Assembly: GCA_937942435.1 (NCBI GenBank)
Contig: CALDEM010000018.1
Location: 1 to 64,000 of the forward strand
DNA: 64,000 nt
Source: an uncultured Saprospiraceae bacterium
Lineage (GTDB): Bacteria > Bacteroidota > Bacteroidia > Chitinophagales > Saprospiraceae
Direction: 5' to 3'
Shown: positions 37,431-47,023 of the stretch, one piece after another
How positions within the stretch are numbered: the stretch's first letter is position 1
Layout: every line of letters begins with the position of its first letter
Notes under the pieces: model-generated
Database searches by the model: none
The model's input: only the letters and a program-made list of their open reading frames with translations
Told to the model about the DNA's origin: nothing
Translations under genes and position numbers: made by a program

Positions 37431-38093
37431 CTAAAGATATCTTCTTCTGATAAGTTTTATAAAAACCACAGCTTTCTTTTTGCGTTTGTTACTGGCCCAA
37501 TCATTTTTAGTAGCGATACCGTTGACCAGATAAGCCTTTGCCTCTTCAAAGTTAGCGCATGCATTAAGTGCATCCGCAGTAGATTGGAAGGCTTGCTGAT
37601 CTCCCTTAAATAACTCGTTGATCGTTAAGATGCGCTCATTGATGCCCATCGCTTTCCCGATGTCTTTGATCGGCGCATTGGCAAATCGTTGAGAAAGATC
37701 AGTCAAGTTACTTTCTTCAAATAAAGTATCCAGCTCTGGATCGATCTTAACCTTTTTAGTTTTCTCTACTGGTGGCGCTACGTGTGTTGCTGTCCCGCTA
37801 GACGATGCCACCGTGCCATTAGTACTTCCGTTGCTGCTCATGACAGGTGCTGCGACTGGTTGAGGCGCTGATCTAACTACAGGTGTTTCAATGGTTGGAG
37901 TTACTGGTGCTGCTTGCACTTGGGGTGTAGCTGGAGCAGCATCTCCTTCAAGGTTGATACATTCATATAGTTCTCTCAGATATTGTAAGATCAGGTCCTT
38001 CTCTAATTGAGAAAATCCGGTACCGAAAGCGTTGACGCTGTCATGGATGGCATTGATCTTTTTAAGTAGTAATTTAGATTTTGAAAAGTCCAT
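37431..38093 (-). CDS. Conserved hypothetical protein with Pro/Ala/Thr-rich linker
   Basis: 220 residues in three parts: a helical N-terminus (about 1-52) with FSQLEKDLILQYLRELYE, a low-complexity Ala/Pro/Val/Thr linker (about 53-110), and a helical C-terminus (about 120-220) with NERILTINELFKGDQQAFQSTADALN and a basic end. Similar two-module proteins occur in Bacteroidota from memory. No signal peptide. Function unknown. Confidence 0.8.
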   Translation of the reverse strand: MDFSKSKLLLKKINAIHDSVNAFGTGFSQLEKDLILQYLRELYECINLEGDAAPATPQVQAAPVTPTIETPVVRSAPQPVAAPVMSSNGSTNGTVASSSGTATHVAPPVEKTKKVKIDPELDTLFEESNLTDLSQRFANAPIKDIGKAMGINERILTINELFKGDQQAFQSTADALNACANFEEAKAYLVNGIATKNDWASNKRKKKAVVFIKLIRRRYL

Positions 38094-38218
38094 GTCTCTT
38101 ATGTCGATTTATTAGGGGGACGATTTAGTTTTGAGTTTCAATAAACAATAACTCATTTTTAGTCCTTAAAAGTATTGAAGTCTATTGATAATTATGATCT
38201 TGCCAACAAATATGCCAG

Positions 38219-38809
38219 ATGTTCTTAGAGCCAAAATATAGGGGACAAAGAAGTGGTTGGATCGAGGTTGTCACAGGATGCATGTTCTCTGGTAAGACTG
38301 AAGAACTGATACGCAGGATAAAGCGAGCAACTATCGCTAATCAAAAGGTTAAGATATTTAAGCCCACTCAGGATACGCGGTATAGCGAAGAAGAAGTCGT
38401 CTCTCATAATGACAATGCTATCGAATCCATCGCTGTAGCTGCTTGTAGGGACATCATCCTTCAGATCGATGATGCCGAAGTGGTAGGCATCGATGAAGCA
38501 CAGTTTTTTCCGCAGGATATCGTTAAGGTCTGTGAGCAGATGGCACTCAATGGCATCAGGGTCATCGTGGCTGGTTTAGATCTTGATTTTAGAGGAGTCC
38601 CTTTTGGTCCGATGCCTAACTTGCTGGCTGTCGCCGAATATGTCACCAAAGTACATGCTATCTGCCCTCATTGTGGCAATCTCGCCACTCATTCCTATAG
38701 ACTCAATGACAATCAAGATACCGTTCTCTTAGGTGAGAAGGATGCCTATGAGCCACGTTGTCGTACTTGCTACAGTATGGGCAACATCATGGACTTCAGT
38801 CGTAAGTGA
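38219..38809 (+). CDS. tdk: Thymidine kinase
   Basis: Type II TK of 196 residues that salvages thymidine. The P-loop is GCMFSGKT (20-27), Walker B-like DEAQFF (about 92-97) holds the catalytic Glu, and the zinc-binding lasso has CPHC and CRTC pairs near the C-terminus. The stop overlaps the start of the GNAT gene by 4 bases (ATGA), implying coupling. Confidence 0.95.
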   Translation: MFLEPKYRGQRSGWIEVVTGCMFSGKTEELIRRIKRATIANQKVKIFKPTQDTRYSEEEVVSHNDNAIESIAVAACRDIILQIDDAEVVGIDEAQFFPQDIVKVCEQMALNGIRVIVAGLDLDFRGVPFGPMPNLLAVAEYVTKVHAICPHCGNLATHSYRLNDNQDTVLLGEKDAYEPRCRTCYSMGNIMDFSRK

Positions 38810-39291
38810 TGATCTGGCTACCGTTTAGTCGTGCTCACTATGATACTTACAGACAGTGGTTTGAGGATACTGATCTCAACAAACAACTCGGTCCAATTGA
38901 TGAAGAATGGCTTATGCATGTACTGCAAGAAGAGGATGGACAACAGTATGCAGTATTTCATGACAATGTGATGGTTGGTGTTATAGGTGTAAAGCATCCA
39001 TTCGGAGCATACAATCAGTTGACGATTACAGATATAGCAGTCCAGCCAAAGATGAAGGGTAAAGGAATAGGTTCAGCCATATTAAGTGAGTTGAGCCATC
39101 AATATCCAGGCATAGAGCGCAACAGATGGGTGGCTTATGTTGCTCTTTCTAACTCACCAGCAATGGCCTTTTTTATAAAGAATAAGTGGGTGCAAATAAA
39201 GGATCGTGAAGTAGCAGATGATATGATAAAGTTTGTCCCTGAATCACTTGAAAATGAGCCAACCGACACCAATGCTCATTCGTCTCTATAG
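38806..39291 (+). CDS. GNAT family N-acetyltransferase
   Basis: 161 residues. The acetyl-CoA loop matches R/Q-x-x-G-x-G/A as [14 protein letters not shown] (about 85-98), preceded by [11 protein letters not shown] and followed by [21 protein letters not shown]. Substrate unknown. It overlaps tdk by 4 bases and is followed by purH, so it may be transcribed with tdk only. Confidence 0.85.
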   Translation: MMIWLPFSRAHYDTYRQWFEDTDLNKQLGPIDEEWLMHVLQEEDGQQYAVFHDNVMVGVIGVKHPFGAYNQLTITDIAVQPKMKGKGIGSAILSELSHQYPGIERNRWVAYVALSNSPAMAFFIKNKWVQIKDREVADDMIKFVPESLENEPTDTNAHSSL

Positions 39292-39347
39292 ATCCAATAA
39301 ATTAACTTATTTTCACGGCTTTTTAGACCATACCTTTTCTGACAAGA

Positions 39348-40877
39348 ATGACGAAAAAGATCAAGTCAGCGCTCATCTCTGTATTTCATAAAGATGGGTT
39401 AGATGACATCCTCCCATTGCTTACTAAGCACGATATAAAAGTATACTCAACAGGCGGAACTCAAGCACTACTAGAGAAAGCTGGTGTGACGGTTCATACG
39501 GTTGAAGGGTTGACTTCTTATCCATCTATCTTAGATGGTCGAGTGAAGACACTGCATCCTAAGGTGTTTGGTGGCATCTTAGCCAAGAGAGAGAAAGATC
39601 ATCAGGATCAGTTACTGAAGTATGAGATACCTGAACTTGACTTGGTAGTGGTGGATCTCTATCCTTTTGAAGAGACGCTAAAGAATACAGATGATGAGTC
39701 GGCGATCATCGAGAAGATCGACATCGGTGGCATATCCTTGATCAGGGCTGCAGCCAAAAACTTTAAGGATGTCGTTGTGATTGGGTCTAAGGATCAGTAT
39801 GCTGACTTACGTCAAATACTTGCTGAACAAGACGCATCGACAGAAGAAGTACAGCGCAAGAGATTAGCCATGAAGGCATTTCAAGTGTCATCTCATTACG
39901 ACACACATATCTTTAACTACTTCAACGTGCCATACGGCGATAAGGAGCAATTAAAGGTATCGCTTAGTCATAGAAATGAACTCCGATATGGGGAGAACCC
40001 ACATCAATCAGCGAGTTACTATGGAGATCTAGCAAAGGAGTTTGAGATACTTAACGGTAAGGCCTTGTCATACAATAACCTCGTAGACATCGATAGTGCT
40101 ATCGAAATCATCAGAGAGTTTAAAGATGAAGAAGGAGTATCCTTTGCTATACTGAAGCATACCAATACTTGCGGTATCGCTACGAGGCCAACAGTACATG
40201 AGGCATACAAAGCAGCCTTAGCAGGTGATCCAGTTTCAGCATTTGGAGGCATCCTGATCACTAATAAGAAGATTGATTTAGCGACAGCAGAAGAGATAGA
40301 TAAGCAGTTCTATGAAGTGTTGATCGCAAGTGACTTTGACATGGATGCACTTGTTTTGCTAAAGAAAAAGAAGAATAGAAGATTGTTGAAGCGCACAGTG
40401 GACGATGCTCCTGATGTCAAGATCAAGACCTTGCTTGGAGGTGTCATCGTTCAGGATGCAGATCACAAAGTAGAGACTAAGGATGATCTGGAGGTGATCA
40501 CTAAGGTGGCGCCTACGGCGGCTGAGTTGGATCAACTGTTGTTTGCTAATAAGATCGTCAAGCACTTAAAGTCTAACACGATTGTACTTGTCAAGGATCA
40601 TCAGTTGATCGGTATGGGTTGTGGACAGACGAGTAGAGTTGATGCCTGTAAGCAAGCGATCGATAAAGCGAAGCGTATGGGATTTGATGTGGCTGGTGCG
40701 GTTATGGCATCCGATGCGTTCTTTCCTTTTCCGGACTGTGTAGAGATCGCTCATAAAGATGGTGTAACTTCTGTGATACAGCCCGGTGGATCGATAAAAG
40801 ATAACCTAAGCATAGAGTTTTGTGATGAGCATGGATTGTCCATGGTGATGACAGGAACTCGACATTTTAAGCATTAA
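39348..40877 (+). CDS. purH: Bifunctional AICAR formyltransferase/IMP cyclohydrolase
   Basis: Catalyses the last two steps of de novo IMP synthesis. The N-terminal IMP cyclohydrolase (MGS-like, about 1-200) includes STGGTQALLEKAGV and DGRVKTLHPKVFGGILAKR; the C-terminal transformylase has LRYGENPHQSA, ILKHTNTCGIA and DAFFPFPDCVE, with the catalytic Lys-His pair in LKHTN. Length (509) is normal. The start follows a TACCTTTT box at 39331 that is one base from the -7 consensus. Confidence 0.97.
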   Translation: MTKKIKSALISVFHKDGLDDILPLLTKHDIKVYSTGGTQALLEKAGVTVHTVEGLTSYPSILDGRVKTLHPKVFGGILAKREKDHQDQLLKYEIPELDLVVVDLYPFEETLKNTDDESAIIEKIDIGGISLIRAAAKNFKDVVVIGSKDQYADLRQILAEQDASTEEVQRKRLAMKAFQVSSHYDTHIFNYFNVPYGDKEQLKVSLSHRNELRYGENPHQSASYYGDLAKEFEILNGKALSYNNLVDIDSAIEIIREFKDEEGVSFAILKHTNTCGIATRPTVHEAYKAALAGDPVSAFGGILITNKKIDLATAEEIDKQFYEVLIASDFDMDALVLLKKKKNRRLLKRTVDDAPDVKIKTLLGGVIVQDADHKVETKDDLEVITKVAPTAAELDQLLFANKIVKHLKSNTIVLVKDHQLIGMGCGQTSRVDACKQAIDKAKRMGFDVAGAVMASDAFFPFPDCVEIAHKDGVTSVIQPGGSIKDNLSIEFCDEHGLSMVMTGTRHFKH

Positions 40878-41072
40878 GGAGGAGCTGGATGTATTAAAAT
40901 CGTCTTAAAAACTAAGCATCGAGTATGCATCAGACGTATAGAATACATCTTAGTATTAACGGAACGACTTCTACTAAGCAATATGACTAAAGCGAAAGCA
41001 CATAAATCAATAGTTTTTAACATCTTTGGGGCCTTTTTGGCAGACATGAGAAGTCGTTATAGTTCACTGAAT

Positions 41073-42401
41073 ATGAATAAGTTATTCACCTGGTTATTAA
41101 TATTAGTTGGTTTGCAGCTTTCGGCTCAAGGAGGGATCAATTCTCCTTTCTCGAGATTTGGCATCGGTGACCTTAATTCGGAGAGTCCGATGCATATCCG
41201 ACAGATGGGTGGTATCGGCACTTCTTACATAGATCTATACCAACTCAACTTTGATAACCCGGCATCATTGAGTCACTTGCAGTCTGCGGCTTTTGATGTG
41301 GGCTTAGACTTTAATAGGTCAACGATCATGGACGGCAACAATACATCGACACAGTGGTCAGGTAATCTCGGTTACTTAGCGATGGGTTTTCCATTGCGTA
41401 ATCCTTTTAACGCCCTTTTTACGCAAGAGAACTATAAGTTCAACTGGGGTATGGGATTCGCTGTGTTACCTAACTCAAGCGTGAGTTATGATATCAGTCG
41501 TACAGATGTGTCAGAACTTGGAGATGTCTTCGAGAGAAACTTTACTGGTACAGGAGGTTCTTTTAAAGCGATATGGGGCAATGCCATCAAGTATGGAGAT
41601 TTTAGTTTTGGCGCAAATATTGGTTGGCTGTTTGGACAGCTTAACTATCAGCGTAACGTAGATTTTACTTCAGAACAGTCTGCATTTGACAATAGCTTTC
41701 TGAACTCCTATTCTCTTAGAGGGTTTTATAGTAAGCTTGGATTGATGTATGTAGGCGTATTAAACAAAGAAGAGACAAAGGATATAGCGAAGCGACAGGC
41801 TCCTAAGTCTATATCTGTTGGCTTGACCTTTAAGCCTGGGATTAATATATCTACTAAAGCTGATATAAGTGAAATCAGTACTGCCAACATCTTAGCCTTT
41901 GGTATACTAAGTGATACCTTAAACTTTGCTGTGGATCAACTCGGCTCAGGTAAGCTACCTGGAGAGTTAGCATTTGGAGTTAATTATACACATGGCTTGA
42001 AGTATTCTGTAGGTATAGATATACGACAGGTATTCTGGAGTAACTATACTAATGAAGCTAATCCAGAAAGTTTAGAAAACACACTGCGGATCGGGATAGG
42101 AGGTCAGTTTAGACCTAATCCTACGAGCCTTAAGAGCATATTAGCAAGATCGAGTTATCGATTAGGATTTTATATGGAAGATGATCCTCGCGTCATAGAG
42201 AATGAACAAATCAGTTCATATGGGATGACTTTAGGAGTAGGATTTCCATTGGCTTGGCAGCAGAAGTTTTCTACAGTCAATATCGGTGTTGATATTGGAA
42301 ATAGATCTATAGGAGATTTACTCAGTGAGAATTTTGCCAGAATCACTTTCGGATTTACTTTTAATGAGAGAAATTGGTTTCAAAAAAGATATTTGAATTA
42401 A
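41073..42401 (+). CDS. Outer-membrane beta-barrel protein
   Basis: 442 residues from Met at 41073. The frame opens earlier (40983), but only this start gives a clean signal peptide (KLFTWLLILVGLQLSAQG), and a near-consensus -7 box (CATCTTTG) lies at 41021-41028 inside the extension. The mature start GGINSPFSRFGIGDL is a pattern I recall in Bacteroidota outer-membrane proteins near TPR genes, followed by INFDNPASLSHLQ-like text and repeated Gly/Thr/aromatic strands. It ends with a Phe/Tyr-rich strand. Possibly a FadL-like or unknown OMP. Two secreted TPR genes follow. Confidence 0.8.
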   Translation: MNKLFTWLLILVGLQLSAQGGINSPFSRFGIGDLNSESPMHIRQMGGIGTSYIDLYQLNFDNPASLSHLQSAAFDVGLDFNRSTIMDGNNTSTQWSGNLGYLAMGFPLRNPFNALFTQENYKFNWGMGFAVLPNSSVSYDISRTDVSELGDVFERNFTGTGGSFKAIWGNAIKYGDFSFGANIGWLFGQLNYQRNVDFTSEQSAFDNSFLNSYSLRGFYSKLGLMYVGVLNKEETKDIAKRQAPKSISVGLTFKPGINISTKADISEISTANILAFGILSDTLNFAVDQLGSGKLPGELAFGVNYTHGLKYSVGIDIRQVFWSNYTNEANPESLENTLRIGIGGQFRPNPTSLKSILARSSYRLGFYMEDDPRVIENEQISSYGMTLGVGFPLAWQQKFSTVNIGVDIGNRSIGDLLSENFARITFGFTFNERNWFQKRYLN

Positions 42402-42423
42402 CATACTTGAAAATACGACTGAC

Positions 42424-43848
42424 ATGAAATTTATAACAGCACTTTTAGTAATGATCATTGCATCTATGAGCCAGCTGTCTTTTGCACAGTGTGAGACATG
42501 GTTGGAGTTTGATAAAGCGACGCAAGATTTGGCTACTGACGCACACTCTGTGTATCGTGGATTTATGGCAACAGAAAACTATGCTGATGCTTTTGAACCA
42601 TGGAAACAAGTATTTGATGCGGCACCTGCAGCAGATGGTAAAAGAGATTTTCACTATACAGATGGAATCAAGATGTACAAGTCCATGTTTGATGCAGAAA
42701 CGGATGCAGCGAAGAAGGAAGAATACAAGAAGTTGATCGTTGATCTATATGACCAGTGTGCATCTTGTTATGAAGAGCAAGTGATTAAGCTTGCGAAGTG
42801 TGGAGACAATCAAGACTGCTATAATGAGCGTATCGGCTACCTCATGGGTCGCAAAGGTTACGATATGTACTACCAACTCAATGCTAATTACAGTGAGAAC
42901 ATGGAGGCTTTTCAAAAAGCAGTTGACATGGCAGGTAACAATGTAGAGTATATCGTATTTGCTCCTTATGGTGCGATCGCAGTATATCAGTTTAAAAAGG
43001 GTTTGATAGACAAAGAGAAAACAAGAGAGATACACCGCACACTTAATGAGATTGCAGAATACAACATAGCTAACAATGAGAAGTACTCAGCATACTACAA
43101 GCAAGCAATCGATGCGATGAATGGCTCATTCGTAGAGATTGAAAAAGAGATCTTCGATTGTGACTACTTTAAGTCTAAGTATAGAGATGCTTACCTTGAT
43201 AATCCAAGTCCAGAAGGAGCGCGTGATCTTTATAATCTCTTGAAGCTAAGAGCATGTCCTACTGATGATTCGGACCCTTTTATGGTGTCTCTTAAGAAAG
43301 AATATGAGACGTGGGCTGCGGAGATGAATGCTAAGAAGAAAGCGGAGTTTGAAGCAAACAATCCAGCGATGTTGGCAAGTAAGGCCTATAGAGCAGGAGA
43401 CTTCAATACTGCACTATCTAAGTATCGTGAAGCAATAGCACAAGAGACGGATAATGCTAAAAAAGCAAAACATCACTTTTCAATTGCTTCTATATTATTT
43501 AGAAAGTTAAAGAAGTACAATGATGCAAGAAAAGAAGCACGTACAGCGGCATCTTTAAATCCTTCATTTGGCAGACCTTATATGTTGATTGGTGATATGT
43601 ACGCTACAACAGCAAGATCATGTGGAGATAGTTGGAACCAAAGATTAGCGATTCTTGCGGCTTATGATAAGTATGCAAAAGCAAAATCAGTAGATCCTAA
43701 TTCAGCAGATGAAGCATCAAGTAAGATGGGTAAGTATAGAGCTAGTTTCCCAATGAAGGATGATGGCTTTATGAGAGGCGTTAAGGCAGGAGCATCACAG
43801 AAAGTGGGATGTTGGATAGGTGAAACTGTGAAAGTTAGATATCAGTAA
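42424..43848 (+). CDS. Secreted TPR-domain protein, paralogue A
   Basis: 474 residues with signal peptide (start MKFITALLV, cleavage near SFAQ), then a long helical domain and TPR-like repeats near 320-440 (for example LASKAYRAGDFNTALSKYREA). Several Cys (DQCASCYEE, KCGDNQDCYNE, GCWIG) may form disulfides in the periplasm. Its C-terminus and early domain are clearly homologous to the lipoprotein at 44003-45436: both share the DGIK-MYK/IYD element, the SFGRPYMLIGDMY-like element and an ending in CWIxETxKVR. Likely acts with the upstream outer-membrane protein. Confidence 0.8.
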   Translation: MKFITALLVMIIASMSQLSFAQCETWLEFDKATQDLATDAHSVYRGFMATENYADAFEPWKQVFDAAPAADGKRDFHYTDGIKMYKSMFDAETDAAKKEEYKKLIVDLYDQCASCYEEQVIKLAKCGDNQDCYNERIGYLMGRKGYDMYYQLNANYSENMEAFQKAVDMAGNNVEYIVFAPYGAIAVYQFKKGLIDKEKTREIHRTLNEIAEYNIANNEKYSAYYKQAIDAMNGSFVEIEKEIFDCDYFKSKYRDAYLDNPSPEGARDLYNLLKLRACPTDDSDPFMVSLKKEYETWAAEMNAKKKAEFEANNPAMLASKAYRAGDFNTALSKYREAIAQETDNAKKAKHHFSIASILFRKLKKYNDARKEARTAASLNPSFGRPYMLIGDMYATTARSCGDSWNQRLAILAAYDKYAKAKSVDPNSADEASSKMGKYRASFPMKDDGFMRGVKAGASQKVGCWIGETVKVRYQ

Positions 43849-43872
43849 TCGTCTTACTGATATGAAATATAA

Positions 43873-43906
43873 AAAAGGCCGTTCTTCTTAAGAGCGGCCT
43901 TTTTTT
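43873..43906 (+). terminator. Rho-independent terminator after TPR gene A
   Basis: Stem AAAAGGCCGTTCTT against AAGAGCGGCCTTTT with a 4-base loop (CTTA) and T-run; one mismatch in the stem. Confidence 0.8.
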
Positions 43907-44002
43907 ATTCATCTCTATCCTTGATATCTCATTGGCTGACTTGTGAAGCAGTCCTACATGCACTATCTTGTTGTTATCAACCTTCACTATAATCTTAGAA
44001 CT

Positions 44003-45436
44003 ATGAAGTGGTCTTACTTGGTTATCGTAGCCTTGAGTTTATTGATATCGTGTGCGACTCCCGCACCACAGATAGAAGCGCCAGCACCTCCTCCAACTCC
44101 CGAGATTAAAGTAGTTACTAATAACACTACTTGTACTACGCTTGCAGATATCGATCCAGCTATTAGATCTGATATAGAGGATGCTTTTACTTTATATAGA
44201 GATGAGATAAGATTTAAAAAATATCCTGAGGCAAAAGAGCTTTGGCAGAAAGCGTACTACACTGCTCCGGGTGCCAATGGAAAAGCCACTTATCATTTTG
44301 ATGACGGAATCAAGATCTATGACTATCTCTTTGAAAATGAAAAAGATGAATCAAAAAAGGGCCCACTAGTTGATACTATCCTAAGTATCTACGATAAGCG
44401 AGTTTCATGTTTTGCGGATGACGGGACGATCATTGCCAGAAAAGCATTTAACAGCTACTACAAATATTCTAATTATACGGATAGTGATGAGACCTTCGCT
44501 CTTTTTAGAAAGGTAGTAGAGATGAAAGATCTGGAGACGGACTATTTTGTCGTCAATCCACTTTCTAAATTATTATATGATCGTGTGCTAGAAGAGCGGA
44601 TTAGTCATGAAGAGGGCAGTGCGCTTGCATTAAAGATCCTTGAGATTATAAAGCATGGCAAAGCTAATTGTGAAGAGAAGTATTGTGAAGCATGGAATGT
44701 TATCGATCAATATAGTCCTCCGCTATTGTCTGGTTTAGAAGGTATCCGTGGTTTCTATCCTTGCTCTTACTTTATGGAAAATTACTATAGCCAGTTTGAA
44801 GAAGATCCTACAGACTGTGATAATGTGACTGAAGTATACTTGAAAATGGTATGGGGAGGGTGTGATCCTACGGATGAGAGATTTATAAAATTAAAAGAGG
44901 CAAAAGAAAAAGAGTGCTACGTAGCTCCGCCACCACCTGGACCGCTCACACTTGCTTATAATGCGCTTGAAGCGGGTAACTTCAGGGAGTCTATATCACT
45001 CTTTGAGCAGTTTATAAACTCGTCCGATGATCCAGAGAAAAAAGCAAAGTATCAGTTGGTCATATCTAAGATCTATTATGCACATATAAAGAACTTTGCT
45101 TCAGCAAGGAAGTATGCCAGACAAGCTGCCAGCAATAAGTCCAATTGGGGTGAGCCATATATGCTAATTGGAAAACTTTATGCATCAAGCGGTCCACTTT
45201 GTGGTCCGGGTACTGGCTTTGACAGTCAAGTAGTAACATGGGCGGCCATAGACAAATTTGAATATGCTAAAAAGATAGATCCTGCTGTAAGCGAAGAAGC
45301 TAACAAATGGATCAAGCGCTATCGTCAGTATATGCCTACCAAAGAAGACATCTTTTTTAGACAGCTAAAAGCTGGTTCTTCTTTCAAAGTGCCTTGTTGG
45401 ATACAAGAGACAACAAAGGTTAGAACGGTAGATTAA
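44003..45436 (+). CDS. TPR-domain lipoprotein, paralogue B
   Basis: 477 residues from Met at 44003, which gives a lipoprotein signal peptide MKWSYLVIVALSLLISC (lipobox LISC); an upstream ATG at 43943 would bury it. A Pro-rich linker (APAPPPTPEIK) precedes a domain homologous to paralogue A, including YHFDDGIKIYDYLFE versus YTDGIKMYKSMFD, a second Pro stretch (APPPPGPL) before TPR-like repeats, and the ending CWIQETTKVR. A strong terminator separates the two genes, so they can be expressed independently. Confidence 0.8.
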   Translation: MKWSYLVIVALSLLISCATPAPQIEAPAPPPTPEIKVVTNNTTCTTLADIDPAIRSDIEDAFTLYRDEIRFKKYPEAKELWQKAYYTAPGANGKATYHFDDGIKIYDYLFENEKDESKKGPLVDTILSIYDKRVSCFADDGTIIARKAFNSYYKYSNYTDSDETFALFRKVVEMKDLETDYFVVNPLSKLLYDRVLEERISHEEGSALALKILEIIKHGKANCEEKYCEAWNVIDQYSPPLLSGLEGIRGFYPCSYFMENYYSQFEEDPTDCDNVTEVYLKMVWGGCDPTDERFIKLKEAKEKECYVAPPPPGPLTLAYNALEAGNFRESISLFEQFINSSDDPEKKAKYQLVISKIYYAHIKNFASARKYARQAASNKSNWGEPYMLIGKLYASSGPLCGPGTGFDSQVVTWAAIDKFEYAKKIDPAVSEEANKWIKRYRQYMPTKEDIFFRQLKAGSSFKVPCWIQETTKVRTVD

Positions 45437-45482
45437 GATTAGAAAAGCAATACTACTAGCAGCAGAAATCGTTTTAAATGAT

Positions 45483-46376
45483 TTAACTATTGATCATGGT
45501 CTCTATCTCGCTTTCGCTGATCGATGGCGTACCTCCATCTTTAGAAGCTGTTAGACTCCCAACAGCGCAAGCAAACTTCATGCATTGCTCTATCGGTTGT
45601 TGATGCAAGTAAGAATAAATAAATGATGCCAAGAAAGCATCACCTGCACCCACTGTATCTTTCACTTCAATTTTAAACACTGGTTGCACGTGCCACCTGT
45701 CATCTATAAAGCAGACGGCACCTTCGCCACCAAGTGTAGTGATGACCATCTTATAATTATATCGCTCAGCAAGTGACTGCATCTGCTCTTTGCGGTCCAG
45801 ATGATCGAGTCCTAGCCAAGAGCTGATCATATCCAGTTCCGTTTCATTAGCACGCAGGATATCTGCTTGTTTAATCATCCTAAGGATCGTCTCTTTTGTA
45901 TAGTGACCATCTCTCAGATTTATATCGCATATTTTTAATTGAGCGAATGCTAACAATTGAAATAATACTTCTCTTGACCTTTCGTCACGAAGACCTAAGC
46001 TACTATAGACGAAAGATGAAGCGCTTTTAACCAAGGATATAATTGACGCATCGATTTTAATATCATCCCATGCTACTGGGTATACGATGTCATAGTGTGG
46101 CTCGCCGTTATCGCCTACTGCTATATTGACCACACTTGTCTGAAGGGTAGGGTGCTGTTGGATGTACTTTGTAGAATTTCCCTTAGAGGCAACGAGTGCT
46201 GTTAGTTCTGCTCCGAGCGGATCATCTCCGACACTTGCGATCACTTCTGCTTTTAATCCTAATGCTGTTGCACGGTTGACAATATTGAAAGGTGCACCAC
46301 CTGCTACCTTGCCACTTGGTAGGTTGTCCCATAGTAGTTCGCCAAAGCAAACTAGATCTACTGAAGAATGACCCAA
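45483..46376 (-). CDS. PfkB-family carbohydrate kinase (fructokinase-like)
   Basis: 297 residues. N-terminal FGELLWDNLPSGKVAGGAPFNIV carries the sugar-binding GG motif, and the C-terminal signature DTVGAGDAFLASF contains the anion hole and catalytic Asp. The opening CFGELLWD is typical of fructokinase, but ribokinase-type specificity cannot be excluded. It is 3 bases downstream of the thioredoxin-like lipoprotein gene, an odd pairing. Confidence 0.88.
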   Translation of the reverse strand: MGHSSVDLVCFGELLWDNLPSGKVAGGAPFNIVNRATALGLKAEVIASVGDDPLGAELTALVASKGNSTKYIQQHPTLQTSVVNIAVGDNGEPHYDIVYPVAWDDIKIDASIISLVKSASSFVYSSLGLRDERSREVLFQLLAFAQLKICDINLRDGHYTKETILRMIKQADILRANETELDMISSWLGLDHLDRKEQMQSLAERYNYKMVITTLGGEGAVCFIDDRWHVQPVFKIEVKDTVGAGDAFLASFIYSYLHQQPIEQCMKFACAVGSLTASKDGGTPSISESEIETMINS

Positions 46377-46379
46377 TAT

Positions 46380-46886
46380 CTAGAGTACTTGGAGATCCGC
46401 GAGAAGTTGATCTGGTTTTTTGTAACCTGCTGATGCTTTGATTACGTTGAGATTTTCATCAAGGTAAACCATCGTTGGATATGCGAGTCTACCACTCATC
46501 ATCTTCATCGCTAACTTATTGACACCTTTTCTTCCTGCACGTATCCATTCGTACGTTTCTCCTTGAAATGTCACTGGCTCTTTTTGTTCTGCGTTGAACT
46601 TTACAAGAACAAAGTTGTCATTGAGATACTCAACAACCTTAGGATCTGTAAATGTCTTCTTATCCATCACCTTACACCATCCGCACCAACTCGTATACAT
46701 GTCTACGAGTACTTTTTTACCTTCTAAATTTTTCATGGCATCAAGATCATCTATAGCATACCAACTGAGCCCTTCAGGGGTTACAGTTTTAGCAGCAGGT
46801 AAGGATGACTGAGCTGTAGATTGGTTGCATGAGGTGTAACTCACAGAAGCAATGACTAAGACAAGTATAGATAAGATGCTTTTCAT
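46380..46886 (-). CDS. Thioredoxin-like lipoprotein (WCGWC)
   Basis: 168 residues. The first 20 form a lipoprotein-like signal (SYTSC; the lipobox is weak). The redox site is SWCGWCK (Cys68, Cys71), as in DsbD gamma/DUF255-like thiol reductases, followed by KTFTDPKVVEYLNDNFVLVK. It has cis-Pro in RLAYPTMVYLD. The product probably reduces or isomerises disulfides at the periplasmic face of the membrane. Confidence 0.85.
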   Translation of the reverse strand: MKSILSILVLVIASVSYTSCNQSTAQSSLPAAKTVTPEGLSWYAIDDLDAMKNLEGKKVLVDMYTSWCGWCKVMDKKTFTDPKVVEYLNDNFVLVKFNAEQKEPVTFQGETYEWIRAGRKGVNKLAMKMMSGRLAYPTMVYLDENLNVIKASAGYKKPDQLLADLQVL

Positions 46887-47023
46887 AAGGTAAGTATTGT
46901 AAGCTTGTATATGTGCATAGACTTTGGGCCTATGTAATTACATACGAATTTAACACCTTATTATTTTAAATGGATTCTCGGAAGTGACAATAAGAGAAGA
47001 TTAACTCAAGATATCGTCCGCAA

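Noticed and set aside
38126-38133. TAGTTTTG upstream of tdk
   Set aside because: It would give a leader of about 80 bases and no -33 box is visible; too weak to list.
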